Positions 37,266 through 51,200 of a DNA stretch of 64,000 nt are shown in pieces (the first letter of the stretch is position 1; the number at the start of each line of letters is the position of its first letter). This DNA is from Micropterus salmoides (lineage: Eukaryota; Chordata; Actinopteri; Centrarchiformes; Centrarchidae). Under the pieces are notes generated by a model, which did no database searches, was not told the DNA's origin, and saw only the letters and a list, made by a program, of their open reading frames with translations. The stretch is taken from assembly GCF_014851395.1 (NCBI RefSeq), contig NW_024040152.1, positions 19,396,308-19,460,307 on the forward strand, written 5' to 3'. The position numbers and the translations under genes were made by a program.

Positions 37266-37678
37266 GTGAGTAAAAGTGACTTTCTGTGAACATTGCTATT
37301 CACGCAGAAAGGTGCCACTTAATACATATTGCCATTACAATCACTCATGTCCGCACATCTGTGCGAGTGAACGCTAACGAACGTTAGCTTGCAAGCTAGT
37401 GCCTCGTCAAGCGCTAACGTAACGTTAGGCAGCAGGTTACAGACGCAAACTCAAGGTAAATTATATCTACAATAAAATCACATTTTTGTTCAAAGTCCCC
37501 GTGGTGAATGGGTCAGGTGGTTGCATGTATGGTGGAATAAAATGTCAAGTCGGTGTTTTGTAAAATATACATCTGTATCTGTATTAAATGCACTGCCGGT
37601 ATTTAGGTGTGTTAGCCGACGTTGAGGGTGCAAAATGAACCCTGGTTTAGGGCAACACTGTTTTGATTTGTCAGGAGG

Positions 37679-39752
37679 ATGAGCAGCTCAGAGGAGGTGT
37701 CCTGGATATCCTGGTTTTGTGGACTGAGAGGGAATGAGTTCTTCTGTGAGGTTAGTCTTACACTGGGATTTCGATGGAAGCCTCGATTTAAATTTACCAC
37801 AAGTTTGCATCTCACAAAATAAAACTAACGTTAGCGTTATCCAAAATCCACAGGTAACTTATTATGTCCTTGTGCTGCAGCAACAACTGAATTTCCCTTC
37901 TGGGGATGAATAAATGCTTACCTCATCTTATCTTAGCAGTACATCTCACGTTTTTATTGCGCTGAACATATACCTGGACATTAAGACTACATTTGACACA
38001 AGTAATCATTTTGCCAGTAAGGTGTGTCATTCGGTGGTTTGACATTTTAGTGTCATAGTCAACCGCTGCCTGTTAAGCCACTTCCCTGTTTGCTACTTAT
38101 CGTTTCCACTGAAGCATATGAGCCATTCTCACTCAAAAAGCACCACAGAGAGAGAGGCATGTGAAAGGAAAATCACTTAAAATAAAAATGATGGGAATTG
38201 TGTTGTAAATATAGGCATTGGTGTTTCTCACTCTGGTTTGCCAGATGGGTTAGCACTCACACAATCCAATTCTAATTTTAACTCCTTGGTTACTTCATTG
38301 GCAGCATCGAAGTAATCCTGTTAAGCTCTTATCTAATGCATTCCACATCCGTGTGCTGTAGCAATGTGCTGTTCCAACAGTAGTTAATGCCATTAATAGC
38401 TATTCATCACCTTTCAATCGTGTGTTACAGGTTGATGAAGACTACATACAGGACAAGTTTAACCTGACAGGTTTGAATGAGCAGGTGCCTCACTATCGCC
38501 AGGCTTTGGACATGATTCTTGACCTGGAGCCAGGTGAGGATATCGAGGAACTAGCAGTTCCCACGTGAAATGATATATAGTAGAGTCAACGCCTTTACTG
38601 ACTAAATCATTTTGATTTGACAGATGAAGAACTTGAAGATAACCCCAATCAGAGTGACTTAATAGAGCAGGCGGCAGAGATGCTCTATGGGCTGATACAT
38701 GCACGTTACATCCTCACAAACAGAGGCATTGCACAGATGGTAGGTGCTGTTACCTAACATCTTCATATTCTTGCATGCTCTGTGACGAAGATTAACAGTG
38801 ATTTCTAAATATGGTGTTCTCCGCAGTTGGAAAAGTATCAACAAGGGGATTTTGGGTATTGCCCCAGAGTCTATTGTGAGAATCAGCCAATGCTTCCAAT
38901 TGGTAAGTATGACTTTTCTTTACCTTCACATTAAACAGTTTCTTTCTTTTATTACACAAACCCCACGCTGCACTTTTGACCTGTGTCAGCGGCTTTGAAG
39001 ACGTATCCTCCATCTCGTGTGCTGTAGGTTTGTCAGACATTCCCGGAGAAGCAATGGTGAAGCTTTATTGCCCAAAGTGCATGGATGTTTACACCCCCAA
39101 ATCCTCCAGACACCACCACACAGATGGAGCCTATTTTGGGACAGGGTTCCCCCACATGCTGTTCATGGTGCACCCAGAGTATCGTCCAAAACGACCAGCC
39201 AACCAGTTTGTGCCAAGGTGTGTTTGATCTAACGCCATTGTTATTTATTGTTAGTGTAGACTTTAACTCGCAGTAACATGCCTTTTTATTAGTTTGTTTT
39301 AAGAGATTGTCGATCAAAAGACAAGTTTTCCTGAGATCTCAGTAGGGCTGGATATTGAACCTAGCTTAATACTTTCTTTTTATTATACCAACCAAAATGC
39401 GGCTTTAGCACAGAGTTTTAAAATCTGCAAAGTACTAAATGTTGGAATTGAGTTGAGTACCTGGTCAGATATGTCTTATTGTTTTTCTTATCACTTATAT
39501 TTTCATTTTAGATTGTTTGTTAGGATATCTGTACCAAATCCCAGGTGTCGTATTGGCACTGGTATCAAAAAGTGTCATTCAATACTCAGCTGTTGACCTA
39601 AAAAGGAAGTGTCCAGGAAGTGATTGTATTTCTTTTTTTCCCCCCTCCTCCTGTTTTTCAGGCTATATGGTTTCAAAATTCACCCAATGGCTTATCAACT
39701 CCAACTTCAGGCTGCATCAAGTTTCAAGAGCCCAGTCAAGACCATTCGCTAA
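37679..39752 (+). CDS. csnk2b: Casein kinase 2 regulatory subunit beta
   Basis: The 215-residue beta subunit dimerises and holds two catalytic alpha subunits in the CK2 holoenzyme. Coding exons: 37679-37750, 38431-38533, 38624-38739, 38827-38902, 39028-39217 and 39662-39752, all in phase. The start M-S-S-S-E-E-V-S-W carries the usual autophosphorylation serines. The acidic loop D-L-E-P-D-E-E-L-E-D is followed by the zinc ribbon cysteines in Y-C-P-R-V-Y-C and Y-C-P-K-C. The C-terminus ends S-P-V-K-T-I-R, as in mammals. The length equals the human protein and I see no substitution I can be sure of. It is convergent with epb41. Confidence 0.98.
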
Positions 39753-40253
39753 AACTCCTGGGTTAATGAAGACAGTGGACTCAAAGACTTTGTTGTTTAC
39801 AGCATTGGATTATATAGTCTCAGTGAATGCCTGTACAGTTCCCCAAACCCGCCGCTGTGTTGACACTTTCAGATTCAGACATTTCCTCACATTGTTATTC
39901 TGTACAATTACAAACATGTAATGAGGGTCATTCTCCTGATACAGGTTTGAACATTAATTGTCATTGTCAGTCCATCTTTTCACATTTTAGGGTAGTTTCT
40001 CCAAGTGGCTTTAACTCTGATAATGAAAGCTACAATGTGTTTTGTTTCTTAATTGCAGGTGATTGAATGTAACAGGAAAAGTTACAGGTTTGCCTTATCA
40101 GTTATACAGTCAGTCAGATTATACTTTTCATTGACGATTGACTAATTTTAACTCGTGCTGCAGAATAGATTTTGCATGAGATTATTTTCTGTTAAAATGA
40201 AGGATTTTATTTGAAAACAGCAATATGTGCTAATATGGTCAGGTGCTATTTCC

Positions 40254-40259
40254 AATAAA
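40254..40259 (+). terminator. Polyadenylation signal of csnk2b
   Basis: AATAAA about 500 bp after the csnk2b stop codon. The opposing epb41 signal is near 40570, leaving about 300 bp between the two convergent genes. Confidence 0.7.
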
Positions 40260-40567
40260 CATTGAATACAACATTGAAAGTACAAAGTAGTAGTAGTATT
40301 TTATTTTGCTGGCTATGTATGTACTTGATTGTTTGGGCAACTAACAACATTTTCTTGATAATTCTGTATTTGTAGTTTCATCATGTTTACATTATGGTAA
40401 TTACTACAATCTAGACGGATGTGAGATTCTCAAAAAGAGTTTGGTCTTGATTGAACTTGTACTGTGGAACAAGTGAATCACATTAAATATCTATTTATTA
40501 CCAAGATCTTATTGATACTTTTAAGTTGTATGCTTCACACACAGACAAAATGCTAAATAATGCATGT

Positions 40568-42296
40568 TTTATTTTTTCATAAAAAGAGGGATAAGTCACA
40601 AAGCAACATTATTTTCCATCGTCTAAAAACTATTTTCTTCAAGTGAAATTCTACATTTTCTTCCAGGAGAGGTTTGTTGTTTTTCTGTGTAGCTACAATA
40701 CCAATAGCTTTGTGGGTTGAAAAAGTTTGATAAATGGTGCTACCTAAAAGGGACCTGTATATATTTTAAGCATGTTCTCTTCTAAGTAAAAGTACAGGAA
40801 ACGGCAAGTGAGAGAGCAATCTACTTAGACTATGCGGTAAAAAGGCTTTACAAACTTTCTTGATAATGAATACAATATTTAACATGGTGACATCTCTAGT
40901 GGAAGCCTAGAAACCAGCTCGTGTTGAAAAACATCACAATACATCAAATCACATGAGACAGGTCCTACTTTACAAATAAATTACTGTATAGTAGAACATA
41001 AATGTAAAAAAAAAACAACTTGTGCTCCTATGAGAGAAAAGCCACATATACTGGGACAGCTGCCTTCACCTCTTACACATGGTCACTGTGACAGACAAGC
41101 CTTGTATTTACTGACCTCACTTGGCTGAACATAAATGTACATTTAAAGTTGGGGTGAATATACATATATGGACATTCCTCACACAATCAAGGAGGTCTGT
41201 AGTCTTACAAAGAATATCAAAACCTGAGATAAACAGACCAAAGCTTGTAAAACTTTCCTTATCAACCAAATATATTCAAAGAAATTATGACTTGCTACTG
41301 AACAAAACACAGGGCAGAGGGAAGCACTTCATTGTCAAATGTAAATTGTTAAATGTTAGACAAACTTGGTGGACTACAAGAGGAAACGAATAAGAATGAT
41401 TCAGGATGTCAGGCAGGTTAGCAGGTCTTACAGAGATGTCAAAATCCAGTAAACAGCACAATGGTAACCTACAATTTAATGAGCAGATGGATGTGAATAA
41501 CTTAAAAACCTTAAATTTGTACAAATACTATAAAATCATCAATTCTATAAAATAGTGAAATATTTCAAAATAGATCCATTTTTAATTCAAACTTTACAAT
41601 AATGTGTAGGCTACCAGTTCTTGGCTGGTTAGTGAAGAAAATAATTGATGTTTTTGTACCTGAGCATTGAGCAAAACCAAACAACTGTCCAAATTTAAGC
41701 ATATATTACCTTTGTTCACATATTGATGCGAGGTATGTCATTTAATTTTTTCAAAAATGTCACTCCTGAATTAAATAGACAAGTAAACAACAATAAACAA
41801 ACAAACAAAAAAGTTCCCTTGAATGTAGCCTTACCGTTCCCCTAGCAGCACCAAGGGAATAAATGCTGATAATGGTGTCTAAACTAGAATGGAAACAGTA
41901 CATTTGTATAAAATCAACAATGTAAAAACCATAAGGAAAATAAAAGCATTTAAAAGCAAACATAACTGAGATCACTTAACTCAAAATGCTGTTTTTTTAA
42001 CCAATGGAAGTGTATTCACTAAGCTTTTTTTTTTTTTTTTTTTACACCTGGATGAGAAAAGCATTTGAAAACTGGAGCACTATGCAGCCGTCCTCTACCT
42101 ACAATGAACAGCTCAATGGGGGGAAAAAAAGACAACAAAAAAAATCTACTACGATTTTTCTACTCCGTTATCCATTAGTTTAGGTGCAGATATTTCTTTT
42201 TGGATATGTGTGCGCAGATAGAGCTGGTCACTGTGTGTTGAGTACAGCCCTCTAGAAGGGATGTCAGAGGTGGAGTAAATGTGGGCGGCAATTCAG
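40568..42296 (-). other. 3' UTR of epb41
   Basis: No coding frame is supported on either strand between the epb41 stop codon (42297-42299) and a minus-strand AATAAA (TTTATT on plus, about 40568-40573). A T-run of about 20 lies near 42025. The length of about 1.7 kb is plausible for a 4.1 gene. The exact cleavage site is not known. Confidence 0.5.
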
Positions 42297-45200
42297 TTAC
42301 AATGCTGATGCTCCGCCAACTTTCTCCTGCAAGACACATATCATGTACACTTGTATTACTCTTGAAATGAATTGATTAAGTCACAATTGTCCCATTTCTT
42401 CCTTAAATGAATAGTTTGACATTTACAATACCCTTATTTGCTTTCTTGCTGAGAGTTACAGTCAGGTCCATAAATATTGGGACATCGACACAATTCTAAT
42501 CTTTTTGGCTCTGTACACCACCACAATGGATTTGAAATGAAACGAACAAGATGAGCTTTAACTGCAGACTTTCAGCTTTAATTTGAGGGTATTTACATCC
42601 AAATCAGGTGAACGGTGTAGGAATTACAACAGTTTGTATATGTGCCTCCCACTTTTTAAGGGACCAAAAGTAATGGGACAATTGGCTGCTCAGCTGTTCC
42701 ATGGCCAGGTGTGTGTTATTCCCTTGCTGACCTGACTGTAGATGAGAAGATCGATCCCTTTCCCAAGTCTGTCCTTTAACTATAAAGCCTTTAACTATTA
42801 AGTATAAAGAAACAGCTAGCCTGGCTCAACGACATCACTGCTCCCAGCCAAGAACTTGTAATTTTTACTCTTGAAACAAACATACAGTAACAATATTGGT
42901 AGGCTTTTTAACTTTGGACACAACCAGGCTGGCTGTTTCTCCCCGTTTCCATTCTTTACGCTAAGCTAAGCTAAACATCTCCTGGCTTTAGCTCCACATT
43001 TACTGGACCTATTAAGAGTGGTATCAATCTTCTTGTCCAACTCTCAGCAAGAAAGCAAATCAGGGTATTTCCCAAAATGTCAAATTATTCCTTTAATATT
43101 CTGTCCATCACTGTTGTGTCTCATGGACAGAGTGTAGCAAAGAGGTTTTTTTTTACCTTCTCTTGGTCAAAGTCAGAGTCTGCAGTTATGACGATTCTCT
43201 TTTCCACACGAGTCTCCGAAGATCCGCTTTTCACCACCTGGTAGAGGGAAGAGAAAATAGAATTGAGAATTGCAAATAAAATAAATCAAAATGACATAAA
43301 CAAAGAGCAAGATCATACTGCTGACCTTTGAGATGTGAGTGGTAGTGGTGGTGACTGTGGTGCCACTGGTGGCCTCTGAGGTAACAGTCTTGGAGCTGGA
43401 CACAGTTGTGCCATCTTTGTCGTCTGTCCCGTCATCTGTCACCTGAGAGACCGAGAATGAGAGAATGAATTTTTTATAACGTAAACCTGAGCTCCAGCCA
43501 GGGAACGTGCAGTGCTGCCTCATATTCATTCTGGAGCCCCCTGCCTGGTCCTCCCAGACCTGTTGCTGATATCTCTTCCATGCAAACTGATTGCCTGTAA
43601 CTGAGACAGATCTGGGCTGAGCAGGTGCGGGAGCCCCTACCTTTGAAGATTCATAGATGAAGGTCTTGGTTGGGACGACAGGGACCTCTGTGGTGGAGAT
43701 GCCACTTGGTAAGGAGTTGGAGACAGCTGTGATGGTGACTGTCTGGGTCTGCACCAGAGGGGGCTGTGGAATGGGAGCATAGCCCCATGAGTGGCTGTTT
43801 AACCAGACACTTTGCACCTGGCAGCAACTAATTTGTTTCACACCATGCATTCCCTTCCAAACCATCGCCCGTGTGGATTGATTTTCATTGCAACAGCCCT
43901 TTCTTTTCAACAAATGTGTGTCAATTTTTCGATATTTGGAAACAACAGAATCACCTTGTTATTTCCCTTCCCGCCACCGTATGCAACAAAAGAAACAGGG
44001 AAACTGAAAATATCAAGCCATAAGTGGGTTGGAAAGAAGATGAAAGTGAAGCCAGTGTGTAAAACACGTTTTGTGGCAGAGAAGAATGTGCTAGTGTTAC
44101 AGCGACCCCATCACCATAGTTGAGAACTTAGCACATCACTGTGCGACACCTCTGCAGCAACCACTTACATTTGACTATGATGAGTGTTAATTCACACCGC
44201 ATTTAATATCCCACCTATACAGATTTGATTTCTAATGGTACTGCAAAGGGGTGAGAAGGTGTGTCATCCTTGAAATCACACAGAGGCCAAGCAGAGACAG
44301 AATCAGCATCACCCTGAGTGGGTCAGGAGGCTACCTGGAAGCAGCGTATGACCTGTGGACCATCGCTTCTGAAATAGGAAGCTGGGGAAGATCCAACTAT
44401 CCTCCCAGAGCACTCCGACACTCCGGGATACGATCCTTCCTCCTCCAGGGTCTCATCTAAAGCTTTACAGCAGGGGTCGAGGGAGGGAGACAGCTGCGCC
44501 GTCTCCACCTCTACGATTGGCACCAAGGCGGTCTCAAAAACTACAACCTCTTCCTGGTCACTTGACTCTTCCTCAACCAGAGCACTGTGGGCTTCAACAC
44601 TGTCAGGCTCACTCTTGTGGCTCAAAGTGGGACTCGGTATGCCTGAAAAGCCCAAATCGCTGCTGGTTTCCTCGTGTGCAGTCTCTGAACCATTGCAAAG
44701 GAGACTAACGCACACACTCTAAAAAAGACACAACATAGTCACTGTGTGATCCTGGGTAGGTTTCCTGCTGACATGGCATGTATAGTGACTCAGATTATAA
44801 TGTATACATGTTAAAATATACAACTATGTATATAGTATGTATAGTACAGTATCCATTTTATGAGGTACTACAGCTCTGTATGAAGATGATTTTTTTGCTT
44901 ATTTTAGATTTTAAAAAATCAACACCGTGTTAATGCCACAGCTTAACTAAACATTATTGCAGACCACGTATATGCCTTCATAGCCACGGCAGGTTATCAA
45001 ATAAGATGGATACTGAATATAGCTATAGCTCCCTATTGTTCATTTCATCCATGAATATAATTCAGTATGCGTCAGAATGAAATGGATTCTTCTTATGCTT
45101 GAATTTTCAATTTAACTAAAAAAAACAATGAATAATGAATAATATTAAACTTAAATGACAAAATCCATTGCCCTTGAAAGGAACAAACAATGAACTGTAT

Positions 45201-48200
45201 ATGGAATGCCTTTTATTCTTTGGTCAAAGTTGATTGTCAAAAAGTCATGCAACAAAGAATGTCTTACAGTGACTACATACTGTCTTGGCAAATACTGGTG
45301 AACGACAAAGGGGTCATTAAGTATTACAGTTAAGCTGCCTCAAGGTCTCCCATCACAGGAAATACTATACTGTGACAAAGAATATTGATACTTAAAAGTA
45401 TATATATCTATCTCCAAAAATCACATCACAGTGATAAGCTTATCTGAAGATAATATTCCTAGACAACCGACAATATAAATGTACCTCAAAACGTTTATAA
45501 AAGTAGACTCAAAGTGATATGGTCAACAACTAAAAACCTCCGGATAAAATTCAGTTGTTAAGTATTACTGTCTGATTGGTTGATTTATAAAGAAATCACA
45601 AAAAAATGCACAATAGTAGTGGGTTGATTGTCATTTCCGGTCCTAATCAGTCTTTGGACAACAGGTCTGTCTCTGGCTGGAGAAACCAGGTCAACTGTGC
45701 TGCAGTGGGAAACAGAAGGAATGAAAGTCTTGTTCCACAGAGGCCAGAGAGAGAGGGTTGAGAGAGAAAAAAAAAAAAAGGGGCAGCTTCTCAAGTGGAG
45801 CAGAGGATGAGAGATGACGAGTGCTACAGTGTTGTTGAAGAGGAGGCGAAGGAAAAAGGAGGAGGAGAATAAGAGAAAGCGAGAGGCTGATGGGTAGATG
45901 GACTAGGTGCGGTCTCCACGGGTCACACTCACACCTGTGTGGGATTTCCGCAGGGTTGAGACGGCCCCTCAGCTGCGTTTGGAGTAGAAGTCTAGCAGGG
46001 GGCCGCGTGGGAGGCGGATGACAAACTGAGGGGGAGGGGGAGGAGGAGGGAAGAGAGATGAGAGGGAGGAATTTTGAAATGTCGGCAATGACCGAAAATG
46101 AACTGAGCTTGTAAAAACCAGAGTTGCGGAATAACTGATTATTGAAAATATTAAATTCAGATGTAAAAGCCTGGCAAAATCCTTTAACTGAACAGAAACT
46201 GTTGTTGTACAGAGCATGGAAATGTAACTGGTGCATCCATTTTAACATGCATTTTAATATTTTTCCATGTCCAACAATACACTTTGTTTGGAAAGACAGA
46301 AAAACATCCACACTTGTTGTATCTTATTTCAAAATCGGGATGCATTTGATGCATTTTTGAGATGGAATTATCTCTGTAAGCTAAGGTCAAGTTAGCCAAG
46401 CTTGGGGATGTTAAATTGGCACTGTTAACTACCCATTACAGTGTTGTGTTTTTGAGCAGTAAATGTGATTTGATCTAGCTGGAGGCTGCTGGACGGCAAC
46501 AACACTGTGAGCTTAAAAATAATCTGAAGCAACAAAATGCTGTCATAGCAGTTCACAATATCAGTAGCTTAGAACCTATAGCTGGAATCTGGCCATCCAT
46601 CTGCAGCTTATTGTTAAATTAGCCCTGTCATTTTAGTCCATTCGCACTAGAGGCTGCTGTGTGTCAAACTAGCTAACCAACATTTTATGCTGTTAATGTG
46701 AATGTTTACTCCTAGAATGAGAAACTGTCTTGTAAAATTGAGCGTGCGTCCACTCCACTAGGTAGACAACATTTGACCAGTGCCATATTCTTGACTGCTT
46801 ACATCAAACATTTTGTAGATTTGTTCCGATTCATCTCCTCACTACAGACTCTAAGCTGTCAGTTTCTCTTGGCTGTGATATCAGTGCGACTCTAATACAT
46901 CCTGACATTTTGATGTACTCGGCAGCATTTATCTCCAAGTGTAAACGTGCTCTGTGTCCAAACAGTTAAGCTGCAATTTAGTTAATGTCTCGCCAAAAGG
47001 CATGCGAGAAGAACCTCAGTAGATTGTGTTTCTAGTCCACTGGATAGCTTCTATGTAATCTTTTTAACTACAACATAGCTGTTAAGACCAATTATATTAT
47101 ATTATTTTTGTATTGAAATCTTGTGAAATTTACTACAGGGACAGCGGGGTCGCTGATACAACTGTGAATGAGGCCCTGTCTCTTCATGGAATAACAACAA
47201 AGGCTTAGAGAAAGCAGCAGCCAAAAAAAAGAAAAGAAGGTAAGAGCAGTGTGAAAAGAAAGAGTGCAACGCATAAAAAAATGTTAAAAGCAGAAAGAAA
47301 GCTCATCAATGAATGAGGGACAGAGGAGAGGGGGAAAGGTCAATTCTGCTCAGTGTCAGAACGTGCACAAACTCAAGAAAGGGTCATCTCTGAGTCATGC
47401 AGTAAACTTTCAACGTCAGGTCCGTCAGTCATGCGATACGAACATGTCACCGTTGAGAGGCATCCATTGCAGACAGGATGAACCAAAGTGAGTTCTCAGA
47501 GAGTTGATAACATGTCCTAAAGATGTCTCGCCCACATCAGTCTTTTAAGTGAAAAAAAGTAAAGAACCTATTCAACAAGTCCAACTGCATTCTTCATTCA
47601 CATGCATGTGTTGCATAAAACATTCCATAGGTCTTTACATGCACACACAATCCATTTACACTAAAGATTGTAAGACAACCAGAAATGACAACTGGAAGAG
47701 CCTGATCCCATCTTCTATTAATTTGTTTCGTTTAAACATATTTATCATAATCAAAAAAAGAATATGATCGAATGCAGAGGGTTAATTTTTTAAATTACAC
47801 AAACTTTAAAATGACTCAAACACAAGGCGTCAGCAAGAATTTCAGGTTCTTCTGTTCCATAACAAATCCATGCACACTGCATTAATCTCCAAAACTGCAG
47901 AGCCTTGGAAACCAAATGCGATGACCTTTGTATAAATGCAGCTTTAACCAAGTCAATTCAGGAAATGTTTTCTAATTAAATATGCTTTATTCGCTCCGAT
48001 TCCTGAACTGACAGACTTAAAATGGTAAATCAACTAAAAAGCATTTGGTGGCGAGTGTTTTCTGTGGGAGACCTACCCCATCTGCACTGGGCAGAGGCTG
48101 ACCATTGATCCCCAGGGTGCGGAACGGGGAGTGTGTGGACAGGCGCTTGTCCCACTCACTGGGCCTCTGCTGCGGGACGGATTCCATGAAGTTCCTCTTC

Positions 48201-51200
48201 AACTCACTGATACTGGCATGATGCTTGAGCAAGTCCTCCTGGGGCTTATCGAACTCCTATACGGAGGGAAGGACAGCGGGAAGGCCGCCGGGAAGAGGGT
48301 GCCGGGAAATTTGACAGAGGCAAGTGAAGATAGATGGTGAAAGTTGGAGGGGAAGGGAAAATGAAGGATATGTTTGTAGTTGGGAGAAATTAACAAATAG
48401 GAGAGAATAAAGAAAAAAAAGTTAGATTATTTTGCTTTATGCTGATTCTGTACAATTTGTGTTGACTTATTGCAGCTTTAAAAAACAAGCAGAAGCGGCG
48501 TTAATTAGTGATTCTAAAGGACCATAAATTAAACGGGGTCATTAATCTAGATGATCATACTATGTGGATTCTTGATAAATTATTATTTACAAAATGAAAA
48601 TCAAGTCTGCCAGCTGATTCATGAGACCAGACTTCAGTTTATAAAGGAGAGGTTCAGAGGTAGTGCCAGGATCTATCAAATCGATTAGTATTTGGAGTTT
48701 GGATGGGCAGTGGCTATAAATTATACAGCACAGCATTGAGGGACTATTTCATAGCATTAGGCGTGCGGTGACATCGCGTCGTGAACACAGGCTGCAAATC
48801 AAAGAGCAGTACAGGCGACAATAACAGACATGGTACAAGCTGTCAAAGGTGACTTTCGTTTAACTGTTCATTTAACACAAATGAACAAAAGCAACAGTAG
48901 CAGCACTGATTTGGCAACATTTAGCACCAAGTTGATCTTTATCACATGGTGTTATAGCCAATGAACAGAAGTGTTTGTTAACTGTTTATTATGACTTACT
49001 GTGGTGCTAAAGAGCAACTTAATGATAAGTGTTTCTCCAAATACAATTCCTTTACGTATATAAGAGCAAAGACGTTTAATTATTTAGATTTTCATCTGTA
49101 TGGTCAAAAATTGCCAATTACATAACTGCTGTGAAAGTGCAATGCATTACTGGCAGGTTAGAAAATGAGAAAGAACAAAAGCAGGATAAGGAGAATACTG
49201 ATGATCTGGGGGGGGGAATGGAGTAGCTTGTGATTCCTGGCTAGAAGAATGAAAAACAGTCTAGAAAAGCTCTGGCTGTCCCTGATTATCTTAAGCCTTA
49301 GCTCATCCACCACATCACAGGGCTGACCATTACGGACAGTTTAAAGATGCTATGGAGTGAAGCATCCTTAACAAGCAAGTACCAATGCAAGTGTAAGAAT
49401 CCTGACCATAATCCAATACTTGGTGTAAGTTCAACACCATACCACATGCAAGCGTGTTGTTAAACAGCAGACACTGTGCCAAAGAGCAAGAAAATACAAG
49501 ATAGAGACAGACATCTCCAGAAGGGATACAAACCTCCAACATTAAAAGGCTATGTCTGACATAAATTGAGTCACCCTCAATTTTCTTAGCTCTTTTCTGT
49601 GAAAAATAAAAAGAACAAAAGAGTGTGGGTTTGTTTGAGTTTCCCTGTGTGCTGGCATTAACCTGCCACACCTAAGGACATGCATGCTACGAAATTCACT
49701 ACAGTGTTAATACAACAGACAAAGAGAGCTGTGATGAGTCTGCATGCAAAACAGTTTGAGCTTAGAGACCATAGGGGCCGAACTGCAATGTACTAACAAA
49801 GAGACATGACAGAAATGTGATACAACACCAGTTATCATGCCACTTTTTTGTAAAGTGCATTTAATCTATAATCATGCATGTGTGCATTCCAGGGTTTACA
49901 ACAACAGCAAGCAATGAGAACAAATAAACGCCTTTTAAACTTTTAAACAGCTAATATATGTAAAAACATATAAGCATAGTCACATTATAATGAAGTTACA
50001 CTATTCTATTAACAGTTACTGTTTACATATTCCATCTATTCTTGCACTTATCTACCTCTTAAAATATACTGTATGTGCATCGAACCTGATGTGGATTTCA
50101 TTTAAGACCTAGCAGTATGGAAAGCACATGAGAAGAGGGTGAAATTAGTCTTTTGGATGAGAAGGTCGATATCATCAGAATGGAGGTGGAGAAAAGGCTA
50201 CGGAAACGTATTTGAGGCTAAGACTCTGACCTTTCGCATACGCACCACCTCCGTGCTCACCGCCTGAGACTCGTGCTACCCCAGGGAGGAGAGAGGGACA
50301 CACATTAGCATCCTCTGCTTGTTGGCCTTAACACTCACATGTGAGGGGCGACATGCAAGCGGCCAGACACTAACCTGAATGTCCCCATTGATGGTGGATA
50401 TCAGTGAAGAGTCTACTTCTCTGTGGTCCCTCCACACTGCTGGCTACAGCAGCAAGAGAGACACAGTTCACACTCAGACAGAGAGAACAATCTCTGCTCA
50501 CTACTTTTATTCATATATTTTATTATTAAAGACTATGAAACAATTTAATTTGAAAGTTGTTTATATTTTATAGTTATTATCTTTATCATCTATAATTAAA
50601 ATATCCAGGCAATCACTGAGGACACATAATTTGTTATCTTTCACTGGAACCAGCTATCCTGTAAGGCAATATGATTTACATATAATGATACATTTTTGTT
50701 GCACATAGACCTTAGCTTAAATGACATCACAAACGTGTAAAATAGTGATCAGAGAAATTATAAATACCTTGACCTCAGTCACAGCCTCGATTTTTGATGG
50801 CTCCACAGCTTCTACAGTGACCTCCAGCTTTCTTTCCTCCTTGCGGTCGGTCTTGATTGGAGTGGAGGTCTGGGGCTGATCGAAAGGGGCCATGGGGATC
50901 CCAGCCTCTGCCAGAGCAGCCTGGGAGAAGACCGGAGCACTGACAGGACGGGTGCCCCTCTGTGCACTCACCACTAGACAAAATACAGACAGAATGCAAA
51001 CATGAATAAAAGAAAATATGTTTTAGCACCACGTGTTATGGAGGGATAAACTTCTATGCACACTGAAACAGATATTAACATATAAAGAGAGTCACACATA
51101 ATAGCGCATTTATGCAAGTACTTACAGTCTGGCGCCGGATATGTGATCGAATAATTGCACATACTGTAGCGGTATACTGTACCTCGTTTAGTCTCTTTTA

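Larger units (their letters stand above)
42297..43763 (-). other. C-terminal domain exons of epb41, shortened end
   Basis: Exons 43641-43763 (P-P-L-V-Q-T-Q-T-V-T-I, then Y-E-S-S-K), 43326-43442 (a Thr-rich stretch T-T-T-T-T-H-I-S-K) and 43157-43237 (V-E-K-R-I-V-I-T) match the 4.1 C-terminal domain. In mammals the next exon adds about 30 residues ending the domain. Here the only exon found at 42297-42326 adds nine residues, ending G-G-A-S-A-L and a TAA. No conventional last exon is visible down to csnk2b. Confidence 0.75.

Noticed and set aside
43812..44123. 103-codon plus-strand frame
   Set aside because: It overlaps epb41 introns on the opposite strand and has no recognisable domain or splice context.
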